Origin: Sphingopyxis microcysteis | GTDB lineage: Bacteria; Pseudomonadota; Alphaproteobacteria; Sphingomonadales; Sphingomonadaceae | Direction of reading: 5' to 3' | NCBI RefSeq assembly: GCF_012274265.1 | Contig: NZ_JAANYY010000002.1 | Coordinates: 1,240,001-1,304,000, forward strand | Length of the DNA stretch: 64,000 nt | Part shown: in pieces, positions 1 to 9,264 of the stretch | Position numbering within the stretch: the first letter of the stretch is position 1 | How the letters are laid out: every line of letters starts with the position of its first letter | The notes under the pieces: model-generated | Database searches by the model: none | Seen by the model: only the letters and a program-made list of their open reading frames with translations | Told to the model about the DNA's origin: nothing | Program-made: the position numbers and the translations under genes

Positions 1-1279
1 ACATTTCGTCGATCTGATTTTTCTCGACGATCAGCGGCGGCGACAGCGCAATGATGTCGCCGGTCGCGCGCACCAACAGGCCATTGTCGAAACAGGCGTG
101 GAACAGCTCCATCGCGCGCGCCGTCGGCGCGCCGGGGCGCGGCTCCAGTTCGACACCGGCGACCAGACCGATGGTGCGGATGTCGATGACATGGCGTCGC
201 CCTTTCAGGCTGTGCGCCGCTTCCTCCCAATAGCTCGCGAGTTCCGTCGCCCGGTCGAACAAACCGTCGCGCGCATAGAGATCGAGCGTCGCGATCCCGG
301 CGGCGCTCGCCAACGGGTGTCCCGAATAGGTGTAACCGTGGAACAGCTCGATGCCCGCATCGACGCTGTCGAGCACCGCATCGTGCAGTTCGCGCTTCAC
401 CGCGACGGCACCCATCGGCACCGCGGCGTTGGTCAATCCCTTGGCCATGGTGATGATGTCGGGCGTCACGCCCCATTGCCCTGCTGCCGTTGCGCCGCCG
501 ACGCGTCCGAAGGCGGTGATGACCTCGTCGAAAATCAGGATGATGCCGTGTCTGTCGCAGATCTCGCGCAGCCGCTGCAAATAGCCGACCGGGGGGATCA
601 ACACGCCGGTCGAGCCCGCCATCGGTTCGACGATCACCGCCGCGATCGTTTCGGCGCCGTGCAGGTCGACTAGGCGCTGGAGATCGTCGGCCAGCTCGGC
701 GCCATGCTGCGGAAAGCCGCGCGTGAAGGCGTTGCGCGTAAGGTCGTGCGTGTGGCGCAGATGATCGACGCCGGGCAACCCACCGCCAAAGGCGCGACGA
801 TTATTGACCAGACCCCCGACGCTGATCCCGCCAAAGCCGGTGCCGTGATAGCCGCGCTCGCGCCCGATCAGCCGGGTGCGCGTCCCCTGCCCCTTCGCGC
901 GCTGGATCGCCAGCGCGATTTTCAGCGCCGTATCGACCGATTCGGACCCGCTGTTGGTGAAGAATATCCGGTCGAGGCCGTCGGGCATGAGCGCCGCGAG
1001 CCGCTGCGCCAGTTCAAACGGCAGCGGGTGGCCGAGCTGGAATGTTGGCGCGAAATCGAGCGTCGCCGCGGCCTTTGCGATCGCTTCGGTGATCTCGGGG
1101 CGGCAATGCCCGGCATTGCTGCACCACAGGCCGGACGTGCCGTCGAGAATGTCGCGCCCATCGCCCGACTGGTAGTACATGCCGCTCGCCGAAACGAGCT
1201 GGCGCGGGTGCGCCTTGTAGGCCTTATTCGCGGTAAACGGCATCCAGAAGGCTGCCAGTGGATCATTTTCGCCCTTCAT
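1..1279 (-). CDS. Omega-amino acid--pyruvate aminotransferase (class III PLP), 3' end cut by window
   Basis: This PLP-dependent class III aminotransferase would transfer the terminal amino group of an omega-amino acid (beta-alanine, GABA-like) to pyruvate in the cytoplasm. The product opens MKGENDPLAAFWMPFT and closely follows the beta-alanine--pyruvate aminotransferase pattern (WMPFTAN near the N-terminus). Visible motifs are GSESVDTALKIAL (phosphate binding), ERGYHGTGFGG, IIVEPMAGSTGV written as VIVEPMAGS, ILIFDEVITAFGR (Asp to pyridine N) and ITMAKGLTNAAVPMG (Schiff-base Lys). About 426 codons are present, and by family length only some 15-20 are missing beyond position 1. The ATG at 1279 was chosen because it gives the family N-terminus. 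It is divergent from the puuA operon, so it probably acts on the omega-amino acids that pathway makes. Confidence 0.9.
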   Translation of the reverse strand, partial: MKGENDPLAAFWMPFTANKAYKAHPRQLVSASGMYYQSGDGRDILDGTSGLWCSNAGHCRPEITEAIAKAAATLDFAPTFQLGHPLPFELAQRLAALMPDGLDRIFFTNSGSESVDTALKIALAIQRAKGQGTRTRLIGRERGYHGTGFGGISVGGLVNNRRAFGGGLPGVDHLRHTHDLTRNAFTRGFPQHGAELADDLQRLVDLHGAETIAAVIVEPMAGSTGVLIPPVGYLQRLREICDRHGIILIFDEVITAFGRVGGATAAGQWGVTPDIITMAKGLTNAAVPMGAVAVKRELHDAVLDSVDAGIELFHGYTYSGHPLASAAGIATLDLYARDGLFDRATELASYWEEAAHSLKGRRHVIDIRTIGLVAGVELEPRPGAPTARAMELFHACFDNGLLVRATGDIIALSPPLIVEKNQIDEM

Positions 1280-1308
1280 CGCGTACCGCCTTCCGCTGCC
1301 ATTTACCG

Positions 1309-1389
1309 TCATTGCGAGAAGCGAAGCGACGCCGCAATCCAGAGCAGGCGTAAGCCGCCCTGGATTGCTTCGCTTCGCTGGCAATTACG
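1309..1389. repeat. Palindromic intergenic repeat, family C, copy 1
   Basis: The left arm GTCATTGCGAGAAGCGAAGC and the right arm, which contains CTGGATTGCTTCGCTTCGC, fold back on each other around a short centre. The second copy, in the same orientation, is at 11367-11448. It lies in the spacer between the divergent aminotransferase and puuA. The 246-base spacer (1280-1525) otherwise shows only a short GGCC-N8-GGCC dyad about 25 bases upstream of the puuA start. Confidence 0.85.
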
Positions 1390-1525
1390 CGTTGTAATGT
1401 GGCTAGCAAACGCGGGGCTGGCAACGCCGAAAATGGCCGATAACGGCCCCTCTGGCGCTTCGTCCCGGCTTGCGATACGCTGGCCTTCCACAAACGGGCC
1501 AGCTCTTTGGCCCAATCGGGGGCGC

Positions 1526-2872
1526 ATGTCAGTCAATCTGGAACAATGGATCAGCGACCATAAAATCGACGAAGTCGAATGTATCGTCCCCGACATCAAC
1601 GGGGTCCAGCGCGGCAAGGTGCTGCCGGCCAAGAAGTTCCTTTCGTCGGTCAAGGACAAGTCGCTGCGTATTCCGGGCAGCGTGTTCATCTGCACGATCG
1701 ACGGCCACTACCCCGAGGACATCGACGACATCTGGGACAAGGATCCCGACAAATATCTGATCGCCGATCCCGACACCATCTGCGTCGCGCCCGGCTTCAC
1801 CTCGCCGACCGCCTTCGTCATCGCCGACGCCTTCAATGGCGACGGCAGCGAAGTCGACATCGCGCCGCGCACGATCCTGAAAAAAGTCCTCGGCCTCTAT
1901 GCCGAAAAGGGCTGGAAGCCGATCATCGCGCCCGAGGTCGAATTCTATCTCGTCTCGCAGAATGCCGACCCCGATTTCCCGCTGACCCCGCCGGTCGGCC
2001 AGTCGGGGCGCAGCGAGAGCGCCAGCCAGCCTTACGGGCTCGAGGCGATGAACGAATATGAGGATATCATCGATCATATCTATGACGATTGCGAGCTGAT
2101 GGGGCTCGATATCGACACGATGATCCACGAAATGGGCGCCGCGCAGCTAGAGGTCAATTTCGAGCATGGCGACCCGCTGCGGCTTGCCGACGAGGTTTTC
2201 CTGTTCAAGCGCGTCGTGCGCGGCGTCGCCAAGCAACACAATGTCTATGCGACCTTCATGGCGAACCCGATGGCGGGCCAGCCGGGCAGCGCGATGCACA
2301 TCCACCAGTCGGTGGTCGATGCCGCCACTGGCAAGAACCTGTTTTCGACCGCCAACGGGCGCGACAGCGCGGCGTTCCGCTCCTATGTCGCCGGGCTGAT
2401 CCGCTTCATGCCGCAGATTGCGCCGCTGTGGGCGCCCAACGTCAACAGCTTTCGCCGCATGCGCCCCGACAGCGCGGCTCCGATCAACGTCCAGTGGGGG
2501 GTGGACAATCGCTCATGCGGCTTCCGCATCCCCGTGTCCGACAAGCATAATCGCCGCGTCGAAAACCGCCTGCCCGGCGCCGACAGCAATCCCTATCTCG
2601 CGATCGCGGCGTCGCTGGTGTGCGGCTATATCGGGATGGTCGACCGCATGGTACCGCCCAAGCCGATCGCGGGCAGCGCGTACAACCGCGCCCGCACCCT
2701 CCCCCGCACGCTGGAGGCGGCGCTCGACCGGTTCAGTTCATGCAAGAAGGTCCGCAACCTGCTCGGCGACGATTTCTTCGAGATCTTCTTCGCGGTGAAG
2801 GATTATGAGCTGTTCAACTATCAGTCGGTGGTGTCGAGCTGGGAGCGCGAACATCTGCTGATGCGGGTCTGA
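1526..2872 (+). CDS. puuA: Glutamine synthetase family protein, gamma-glutamylputrescine synthetase-like (copy 1)
   Basis: Probably ligates glutamate to putrescine using ATP, the first step of the Puu polyamine pathway. It is 448 aa, a normal length for PuuA-type proteins. The N-terminal beta-grasp half has CIVPDINGVQRGKVLP. The catalytic half has PEVEFYLV and AAQLEVNFEHGDPL (metal-binding Glu), GSAMHIHQS (His), NSFRRMRP (substrate Arg) and ENRLPGADSNPYLAIAAS. The frame stays open far upstream, but that part is antisense to the neighbouring aminotransferase. ATG 1526, after GGGGGCGC, gives the family N-terminus MSVNLEQW. It is first in a same-strand run ending with the potG ATPase. Substrate is inferred from context; another amine is possible. 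Confidence 0.88.
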   Translation: MSVNLEQWISDHKIDEVECIVPDINGVQRGKVLPAKKFLSSVKDKSLRIPGSVFICTIDGHYPEDIDDIWDKDPDKYLIADPDTICVAPGFTSPTAFVIADAFNGDGSEVDIAPRTILKKVLGLYAEKGWKPIIAPEVEFYLVSQNADPDFPLTPPVGQSGRSESASQPYGLEAMNEYEDIIDHIYDDCELMGLDIDTMIHEMGAAQLEVNFEHGDPLRLADEVFLFKRVVRGVAKQHNVYATFMANPMAGQPGSAMHIHQSVVDAATGKNLFSTANGRDSAAFRSYVAGLIRFMPQIAPLWAPNVNSFRRMRPDSAAPINVQWGVDNRSCGFRIPVSDKHNRRVENRLPGADSNPYLAIAASLVCGYIGMVDRMVPPKPIAGSAYNRARTLPRTLEAALDRFSSCKKVRNLLGDDFFEIFFAVKDYELFNYQSVVSSWEREHLLMRV

Positions 2873-2900
2873 CCCGCCGATGACATTCAGCCCGCCCTTT

Positions 2901-2973
2901 CCGTTCGCGTCGAGCGAAGTCCAGACGCCGCGCAGGCATGGGCGGTGTCTGGACTTCGCTCGACACGAACGGG
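2901..2973. repeat. Palindromic intergenic repeat, family A, copy 1 (between puuA and puuB)
   Basis: Inverted arms CGTTCGCGTCGAGCGAAGTC and GACTTCGCTCGACACGAACG (one base differs in the arm as written in this copy, CCAGAC/GTCTGG) enclose a short spacer. Other copies are at 10122-10206, 12451-12532 and 21210-21290. It fills the gap between two co-directional genes, so it would be transcribed as a hairpin in the polycistronic message. Confidence 0.85.
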
Positions 2974-2992
2974 CTTAGAGAGTGGTGTCTGA

Positions 2993-4261
2993 ATGACCGA
3001 TCCGCTGAGCCACAGCTATTATGCCGCGACCGCGCGCGCGTGGCGGCCGCGACCCTTCGACGGGAACGATTGCAGCTGCGACGTCGCGGTGGTCGGCGGT
3101 GGGTTCACGGGATTGTCCGCCGCCCTAGCTTGCGCCGAGCGCGGCTTTTCGGTCATCGTGATCGAACGCGAGCATATCGGCTTTGGCGCATCCGGTCGCA
3201 ACGGCGGCCAGCTGATCCCGGGACTTCGCTGGACGGCCTCGGAGCTGGAATCCGAATTCGGTCGCGATCGCGCCGATGCGCTGTTTGACCTGTGCTGGCG
3301 CAACAACCGCGTGAAGGCGCGGATCGAAAAGCACGGCATCGACTGTGACCTGAAGACCGGACATCTGGAAGCCGCGTGGACGCCCAAGGACTTCGGCGCG
3401 ATGCGCCGCGAGGCCGATTATCTTGCAAACCATTTCGGCTACCGGACCGATGTCGTCATCAAGGCGGATATGGCGCAGCATATCGCCAGCCCGCTCTACC
3501 ATGGCGGCATCCATGACCCGCAGGGCGGTCATTTCCACCCGCTGAACTATGCGATCGGCCTTGCACAAGCCGCCGAAGCCGCTGGCGTCCGCATTTGGGA
3601 GCATGAGCGCGCCCATCGCATCACCGATAATCCTGAAGGACCGGGGGTGATGACCGATCGCGCGCATATCGGCGCGCGCTTCGTGATCGATGCGACCGAC
3701 AGTTGGATTGGCCATGTCGAGCCTGACCTTGGCCGCTACACCGTGCCGATCATGAACTACAATATCGCGACCGCGCCGCTCGTGAACGCCGATGACCTGT
3801 TGCCAAGCGACGCCGCGGTCGCCGACAGCCGCTTCGTGCTCAACTATTTCCGCCTTTCCGCCGACAAGCGGCTGATCTTCGGCGGCGGCGAGCGCTATTC
3901 GCAGACGCCACCGCGCGACATCGCGGCGTTCGTGCGGCCGTTCTTGGCCAAGGTGTTCTCGCAAATCGCCAAAGCGCCGCTCGACTATGGCTGGGGCGGC
4001 GCGGTGGCGGTGACGATGAACCGGCTACCGCATATCGGGCGGCGCGGGAACATGTTCTTTGCGCACGGCTTTTCGGGGCATGGCGCGCTGGTGACGACGC
4101 TGGCGGGCGAACTTATTGCCGAGGCGATGGCGGGGACCGCCGAGCGGTTCGATGTGCTCGCCAGCCTGCCCTCAAAGCCCTTCCCCGGCGGCAAATGGCT
4201 GCGCCAGCCGCTCGCGACGCTGGGGCTGCTCTATTATGCGATGAAGGACCGGCTCGGATGA
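2993..4261 (+). CDS. puuB: FAD-dependent oxidoreductase, gamma-glutamylputrescine oxidase-like
   Basis: Predicted to oxidise gamma-glutamylputrescine to the aldehyde, releasing ammonia and H2O2, in the cytoplasm. The 422-aa product has the DAO-fold layout. The N-terminal Rossmann dinucleotide site is VAVVGGGFTGLSAALACAERG at residues ~30-50, followed by ERE at the end of beta-2. GASGRNGGQLIPG (~63-75) is the DAO/PuuB signature. Near the C-terminus HGFSGHGALVTTLAGELIAE closes the FAD site. It lies between two puuA-like genes and overlaps the next gene by four bases (ATGA), which points to translational coupling. Context makes PuuB the best call among DAO-family oxidases. Confidence 0.88.
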   Translation: MTDPLSHSYYAATARAWRPRPFDGNDCSCDVAVVGGGFTGLSAALACAERGFSVIVIEREHIGFGASGRNGGQLIPGLRWTASELESEFGRDRADALFDLCWRNNRVKARIEKHGIDCDLKTGHLEAAWTPKDFGAMRREADYLANHFGYRTDVVIKADMAQHIASPLYHGGIHDPQGGHFHPLNYAIGLAQAAEAAGVRIWEHERAHRITDNPEGPGVMTDRAHIGARFVIDATDSWIGHVEPDLGRYTVPIMNYNIATAPLVNADDLLPSDAAVADSRFVLNYFRLSADKRLIFGGGERYSQTPPRDIAAFVRPFLAKVFSQIAKAPLDYGWGGAVAVTMNRLPHIGRRGNMFFAHGFSGHGALVTTLAGELIAEAMAGTAERFDVLASLPSKPFPGGKWLRQPLATLGLLYYAMKDRLG

Positions 4262-5601
4262 TCGCCAATGCCGCCATTGCGCGCGTTGCCGACCGCGAAG
4301 GCGAACGCTTCCGCACCGCGAACCCGCGCGCCTTTGCCCATCACGCCGCCGCGACCGGGTGGTTTCGGTCGGTGCCGTTCCACTGGATGCGCGACTGGCC
4401 CAGCCCGGTGCCGATCGTGGCAGCGTCGGCGAAGGACGCGACGCTGACCAGCATCGACGGCCAGACCTACGACGATTTCTGCTTGGGCGACACCGCCAGC
4501 CTGTTCGGTCATTCGCCCCCCGCGCTCGCCGCGGCGCTGTCCCAACAGGCGAGCGAAGGGCTGAGCTACATGCTCCCGACCGAGCGCGGCGCGGCGCTGT
4601 CGGCCAAGCTCGCAGCGATGTTCGGACTGCCCCAATGGCAGGTTACGACCACCGCCAGCGAAGCCAATCGCGCGGTCATCCGCTGGTGCCGCGGGGTCAG
4701 CGGGCGCGCCAAAATCCTGACTTTCAACGGCGCCTATCATGGCGCGGTCGATGACGCCTTTGTCGACCTGAAAGGCGGCGCGCCGGTCATGCGCGCCAGT
4801 CTGGTGGGACAGGTCCACGACCTCCGCGACACGACCACCGTGATCGAGTTCAATGACGAGGAAGCCCTCGCGACCGCGTTGCGCCGCGACGAGATCGCCT
4901 GTGTCCTCGCCGAGCCGGTGATGACAAATGTCGGTATGGTGCGCGATGCGCCCGGGTTTTTGGAAACGCTACGCGAGCTCTGCACCGAGACCGGCACCCT
5001 GCTCGTGTTCGACGAAACCCACACCATCTCTTCGGGCTATGGCGGCCATGGGATCACGCACGGCCCGCGGCCCGACCTGATGGTCGTCGGCAAGTCGATC
5101 GGCGGCGGCGTGCCTTGCGCGGTCTATGGGTTCAGCGCCGAGGTCGCCGAGCGCATGGCGGCGCTCAATGCGTCGCGCCCGCCCGGGCACAGCGGCATCG
5201 GCACCACGCTTTCCGCCAACGCGCTCGCGATCACCGCGATGGACTCGATGCTGTCCGATGTCATCACGGAAGCCGCCTACGACGATATGCTGCGCGGCGC
5301 CGCGCAGCTGGTCGCGGGACTGGAGCAGGAAATCGTAGCCGCCGGGCTCGACTGGCACGTTACCCAGGTCGGCGCGCGCGTCGAATTCCTCACCTGCCCG
5401 ACCCCACCACGGAACGGCGGCGAAGCCAAGGCGGCGATGCACCCTGAACTCGAGGCCGCGATCCACCTCTTCCTCGCCAATCGCGGAATTTTGCTGGCGC
5501 CGTTCCACAATATGATGTTGGTGAGCCCGGTTACCGGCGAAGACCAGATCGACCGGCTCGTCGGCGCGTTCGCCGACTGCGCAAAAGCGTTGAAGGAGTA
5601 G
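4258..5601 (+). CDS. Class III aminotransferase, glutamate-1-semialdehyde aminomutase-like subgroup
   Basis: A 447-aa PLP enzyme of the class III fold. Visible motifs are TTTASEANRAVIRW (cofactor phosphate), FNGAYHGAVDD, VLAEPVMTNVGM, LLVFDETHTISSGYGG (Asp to pyridine N, with FDETHT instead of the commoner FDEV) and LMVVGKSIGGGVPCAV (Schiff-base Lys). FDETHT and the compact N-terminus resemble the GSA-aminomutase subgroup rather than omega-transaminases. The ATG at 4258 overlaps the puuB stop. The upstream in-frame TTG at 4195 is disfavoured because it would overlap puuB by 67 bases. Its place between puuB and a second puuA suggests a role in polyamine-derived amine or aldehyde metabolism, but the substrate cannot be read from sequence. 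Confidence 0.8.
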   Translation: MIANAAIARVADREGERFRTANPRAFAHHAAATGWFRSVPFHWMRDWPSPVPIVAASAKDATLTSIDGQTYDDFCLGDTASLFGHSPPALAAALSQQASEGLSYMLPTERGAALSAKLAAMFGLPQWQVTTTASEANRAVIRWCRGVSGRAKILTFNGAYHGAVDDAFVDLKGGAPVMRASLVGQVHDLRDTTTVIEFNDEEALATALRRDEIACVLAEPVMTNVGMVRDAPGFLETLRELCTETGTLLVFDETHTISSGYGGHGITHGPRPDLMVVGKSIGGGVPCAVYGFSAEVAERMAALNASRPPGHSGIGTTLSANALAITAMDSMLSDVITEAAYDDMLRGAAQLVAGLEQEIVAAGLDWHVTQVGARVEFLTCPTPPRNGGEAKAAMHPELEAAIHLFLANRGILLAPFHNMMLVSPVTGEDQIDRLVGAFADCAKALKE

Positions 5602-5608
5602 AGGGGCG

Positions 5609-7000
5609 ATGTCGAAATCATCGGGCGTAGTGGCGCCGCGGTCGGAGGCGGAAGCTTTTTTCAAGGCCAATCCAGACGTCGATTCGATAGAGATGATCTA
5701 TACCGACATGGGCGGCGTGCCGCGCGGCAAGCGGCTGCGCCAGCATGAGGTGCTGGCGGTGTATGACAGCGGGCGGATGTTCCCCGGATCGATCACCGTC
5801 GTCGATATCACCGGGCAGGACACCGTCGAAACCGGGCTGGTGTGGGAGGACGGCGACGCCGACCGCTCGATGAAGCCAATCCCCGGCACCCTCGTCCGCA
5901 CCCCGTGGGGCGGCGATCATGCCGCGCAGTTCCTCGTCGATTTCTACGAACTCGACGGCACCCCGCACGATCTCGACCCGCGTCATGTCCTTGGCCGTGT
6001 AATCGACCGCTTTACTGCGGACGGGCTGACCCCGGTGCTCGCGGTCGAGCTCGAATTCTATCTCGTCGATCCGCGCCGCGCCCGCGACGGCACGGTGCGC
6101 CCCGCCCGGCCCGGGTACAGTCGCGACACGCCGCGCAATGTCGAAGTCTATGGCCTCCGCGAGCTCGACGATTTCCGCCCCTTCTTCGACGCGCTCTATG
6201 CTGCGACCGACGCGCAGGACATCCCGCTTGAAAGCGCGATATCCGAATTTGCCCCTGGCCAGTTCGAGCTGACCTTGCGCCATAAGCCCGACGCGCTGCG
6301 CGCCTGCGACGATGCGATCATGTACAAGCGGCTGGTCAAGGCGGTGGCGCAGCAACACGGCCTCGAAGCCACCTTCATGGCCAAGCCTTTTGCCGATCAG
6401 GCGGGCAGCGGCATGCACATCCATGTCTCGGTCAACGACGGCACGGGTACCAATATTTTCGCAAGCGACGACCCCGAAGGCACCCCCGCCTTGCGCCACG
6501 CGATCGGCGGGATGATCGGCACCGTCGGCGATGGCTTTGCGCTCTTTGCGCCGCATGCAAACAGCTATCGACGCTTCAAGGCGAACAGCTACGCCCCTGT
6601 CGCGCCGACCTGGGGCGTCAACAACCGCACCGTGTCGTTCCGCATCCCCGCCGGTCCGCCGCCGAGCCGCCATGTCGAGCATCGCGCGTGCGGCGCCGAC
6701 GCCAACCCGTACCTCGCGGTCGCCGCCGTGCTGGCGGGCATGCACCACGGCATGACGACAAAGGCCGATCCGGGCGCCGCGGTCGTCGGCAACGGCTACG
6801 ACCGCGACAACAGCGGCGACGACAAGCCCCCGTCGAACTGGTTTGCCGCCGTCGACCGATTCCACGCCTCCGGGCTGATGCGCGATTATCTCGGCGACCG
6901 CTTCGTCGACATGTTCAGCATCGTCAAACGCGTCGAACAGGATAATTATTTCAGCGTCGTTCCAACGCTCGATTACGATTGGTACCTGCGCAACGCATGA
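5609..7000 (+). CDS. puuA: Glutamine synthetase family protein, gamma-glutamylputrescine synthetase-like (copy 2)
   Basis: Second glutamate-amine ligase of the operon, 463 aa. It starts seven bases after the aminotransferase stop with a strong AAGGAGTAGAGG ribosome site. Motifs are MIYTDMGGVPRGKRL (N-terminal domain), AVELEFYLVDPR, FAPGQFELTLRHKPDAL, GSGMHIHVSVNDG, NSYRRFKANSYAP, NRTVSFRIPAGPPPSRHVEH and GADANPYLAVAAVLAG. It is clearly diverged from the copy at 1526-2872, for example FAPGQFEL in place of AAQLEVNF and different C-termini. The two may therefore act on different amines (putrescine against spermidine or a monoamine). That split is inference; membership of the glutamine synthetase family is certain. 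Confidence 0.87.
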   Translation: MSKSSGVVAPRSEAEAFFKANPDVDSIEMIYTDMGGVPRGKRLRQHEVLAVYDSGRMFPGSITVVDITGQDTVETGLVWEDGDADRSMKPIPGTLVRTPWGGDHAAQFLVDFYELDGTPHDLDPRHVLGRVIDRFTADGLTPVLAVELEFYLVDPRRARDGTVRPARPGYSRDTPRNVEVYGLRELDDFRPFFDALYAATDAQDIPLESAISEFAPGQFELTLRHKPDALRACDDAIMYKRLVKAVAQQHGLEATFMAKPFADQAGSGMHIHVSVNDGTGTNIFASDDPEGTPALRHAIGGMIGTVGDGFALFAPHANSYRRFKANSYAPVAPTWGVNNRTVSFRIPAGPPPSRHVEHRACGADANPYLAVAAVLAGMHHGMTTKADPGAAVVGNGYDRDNSGDDKPPSNWFAAVDRFHASGLMRDYLGDRFVDMFSIVKRVEQDNYFSVVPTLDYDWYLRNA

Positions 7001-7091
7001 AAGTTTCACGAAATCTTGGTGCAGCGCAAAAAACCACTTCCCAAGCGCGCTCGATTGAGTCAGCTTGACGTCACAGACAGGGAGGCTCGCG

Positions 7092-8198
7092 ATGGATTTC
7101 AACGAACTGATCAAACAGACCCGCGGGCGCCGCTCGCTGCTTCAGGCGATGGGCGTCGCCGCGATCGGGATCAGCTTCGGCGGCCTCGCCGCGTGCAGCA
7201 AGGGCGAAGGCAAGAAGCTCGCGAATGGCGAGGAAGCCAAGCTTAACTTCTATAACTGGGACACCTATATCGGCGAGACGACGCTCGACGATTTCAAGGA
7301 AGCCAGCGGCGTCGAGGTCAAGATGGACCTGTTCGACAGCAACGACGTGCTGTTTGCGAAATTCAAGGCCGGTAACCCCGGTTACGACGTCATCGTGCCC
7401 TCGAACGACTTTGTCGAACGCATGGCACAGGCGGGCATGTTGCAGGCGCTCGACCATGCCGCGATCCCCAATATGAAGAATATCGACCCGACCTTCATCG
7501 ACGTCGACTACGATCAGGGCCGCAAATTCTCGATGCCCTACACCTGGCTCGCGCTCGGCATCGGCTATCGCAAGTCGAAGGTGAAGGCGAAGCCCGACAG
7601 CTGGAAAGTCCTGTTCGACAGCCCCGAATATGCCGGCCGCATCGCCTGGTTGTCCGAAGCTGGCGACATGTTCCGCCTCTATGGCAAATATCTCGGCAAA
7701 TCGGTCAACGCGCTGACCCCGGCCGACATCGCGACGATCGAGGCGATGATGATCAAGCAAAAGCCCAATGTGAAGAATTTCCACGTCGACGACGGTCAGG
7801 ATCTGCTGCTGAAGGGCGATATCGACCTGGTGCTCGAATATAATGGCGACATTGCGCAGGCGATGACCGAGGACGACGACATCGATTTCGTCGTGCCCAA
7901 GGAAGGCAGCCAGCTCAATTCGGACAATCTGTGCATCCCGAAGGGCGCGCCGCATCCCAAGAACGCGCACGCCTTCATCAATTACATCCTCGACGGCGAA
8001 GTCGACAAGAAGATCACCGAAACGATCCTCTACCCGACCCCCAACACTGCGGCGAAGGCGCTGATGCCCGACAGTTACAAGAACAACCCGGTCATCTATC
8101 CGCCCGCCGACGTGCTGGCGAAATGCGAATATGCCAAGTTCAACCCGACGTTGCAGCCGTTGTTCGAGGAAGCCTTTACGCGGGTTCGCGCGGCGTAA
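7092..8198 (+). CDS. potF: Polyamine ABC transporter substrate-binding lipoprotein
   Basis: Binds putrescine or spermidine on the outer face of the inner membrane and delivers it to the PotHI permease. It is 368 aa. The N-terminus carries GRRSLLQAMGVAAIG followed by the lipobox LAAC (Cys near residue 35), so it is predicted to be a lipoprotein, with a twin-Arg stretch before the hydrophobic core. The mature part has the PotD/PotF fold signature KLNFYNWDTYIGETTLDDF, YDVIVPSNDFVERM and GDIDLVLEYNGDIAQAM. ATG 7092 sits eight bases after GGGAGG. The next 160 bases hold a palindromic repeat before the permease genes, which could favour higher expression of this binding protein. Confidence 0.93.
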   Translation: MDFNELIKQTRGRRSLLQAMGVAAIGISFGGLAACSKGEGKKLANGEEAKLNFYNWDTYIGETTLDDFKEASGVEVKMDLFDSNDVLFAKFKAGNPGYDVIVPSNDFVERMAQAGMLQALDHAAIPNMKNIDPTFIDVDYDQGRKFSMPYTWLALGIGYRKSKVKAKPDSWKVLFDSPEYAGRIAWLSEAGDMFRLYGKYLGKSVNALTPADIATIEAMMIKQKPNVKNFHVDDGQDLLLKGDIDLVLEYNGDIAQAMTEDDDIDFVVPKEGSQLNSDNLCIPKGAPHPKNAHAFINYILDGEVDKKITETILYPTPNTAAKALMPDSYKNNPVIYPPADVLAKCEYAKFNPTLQPLFEEAFTRVRAA

Positions 8199-8223
8199 AT
8201 GCCAGGCTCGGCCGAAATGAGTG

Positions 8224-8306
8224 TTTCCCCGCGAAGGCGGGGATCCATCTCCGGTCGGTTTGAAATCGCGCCAACAGGAGATGGGCTCCCGCCGTCGCGG
8301 GAGCAC
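8224..8306. repeat. Palindromic intergenic repeat, family B variant (between potF and potH)
   Basis: The left arm CCCCGCGAAGGCGGGGATCC with CATCTCC pairs with GGAGATGGG and CTCCCGCCGTCGCGGGAG. It belongs to the CGCGAAGGCGGGG class also seen at 16183-16260, 19994-20070 and 27266-27355, though it is the most divergent of the four. Position between binding-protein and permease genes resembles the REP elements of malE-malF in enterics. Confidence 0.75.
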
Positions 8307-8358
8307 GCAGTTTGCCACATCGAACAAAGCTCAGAACTTTAGAGGAGGCAATCGGGGG

Positions 8359-9264
8359 GTGGCCGAACAGGACTGGAAGACGAGCAAACGAACCTTCGCG
8401 GCGGTATCGCTGCCGACCCTGTTCTGGGTGGTCCTCTTCTTCCTCGTGCCGATGGCCATCGTCTGGCTTTACAGCTTCGGCGAGAACCGCGGCCTCACCG
8501 AAATCGAATTTTCAGGCACGCTCGACAATTACAAGCGCGCCACCGAATGGCTCTACCTCACCATTTTCGGCAAGAGTTTCGCGGTCGCAGCGCTCGTCAC
8601 CCTAATCTGCTTGATCGTCGGTTTCCCGGTCGCGATGGCGATCACCTTTGCCAGCGAAAAATGGCGGCCGTGGCTGCTGCTCGGCATCATGCTGCCGTTC
8701 TGGACCAACCTCCTCATCCGCACCTATGCGCTGATGATGCTCCTCGGGACGCAGGGGTTCGCCAACAAGGGGCTCGGCGCGCTGTGGGAGGGAACGAGCT
8801 GGATCAAGACGCTTGTCGGGTTGCAACCGCTGCCGACGTGGGAGCCGGTGCAACTGCTGTTCAACAATTTCGCGGTCGTCTTCGGGCTCGTCTATGTCCA
8901 TCTGCCCTTCATGGTGCTGCCGCTCTACGCTGCGCTCGACCGGCTCGATCGCAGCCTGATCGAGGCAAGCCTCGACCTCGGCGCCGGGCATTTCCGCACC
9001 ATCATGCGCATTGTCGTGCCGCTCGCCGCGCCCGGCATCATCGCCGGGGTGATGATCACGCTGATTCCTGCGCTCGGGGCGTACCTGACCCCCGACCTGA
9101 TGGGCGGCACCGACAGCCAGATGATCGCCAATGTGATCGAACGCCAGTTCAAGAAAGCCAATGACTGGCCGTTCGGGGCCGCGCTGTCCTTCCTGCTCAT
9201 CTACGCGATGTTCATCCTGATCGCGATCCAGTCGATGCGCAAAAAAGTGCCGGAGGTTCGCTGA
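8359..9264 (+). CDS. potH: Polyamine ABC transporter permease, PotB/PotH type
   Basis: Inner-membrane permease subunit, 301 aa. A GTG start at 8359 follows AGGAGG at 8343-8348 by about ten bases. An in-frame GTG at 8221 would add residues translated from the palindromic repeat, so it was rejected. About six membrane segments are visible, starting LPTLFWVVLFFLVPMAIVWL. The EAA loop that contacts the ATPase is recognisable as EASLDLGAGHFRTIMRIVVPLAAPG near residues 205-230. The stop overlaps the start of the next permease by one base, so the two are made together as a heterodimer. Confidence 0.92.
   Translation: MAEQDWKTSKRTFAAVSLPTLFWVVLFFLVPMAIVWLYSFGENRGLTEIEFSGTLDNYKRATEWLYLTIFGKSFAVAALVTLICLIVGFPVAMAITFASEKWRPWLLLGIMLPFWTNLLIRTYALMMLLGTQGFANKGLGALWEGTSWIKTLVGLQPLPTWEPVQLLFNNFAVVFGLVYVHLPFMVLPLYAALDRLDRSLIEASLDLGAGHFRTIMRIVVPLAAPGIIAGVMITLIPALGAYLTPDLMGGTDSQMIANVIERQFKKANDWPFGAALSFLLIYAMFILIAIQSMRKKVPEVR

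Noticed and set aside
704-1525. In-frame upstream extension of the first puuA
   Set aside because: It would run antisense through the aminotransferase and the repeat; the family N-terminus starts at 1526.
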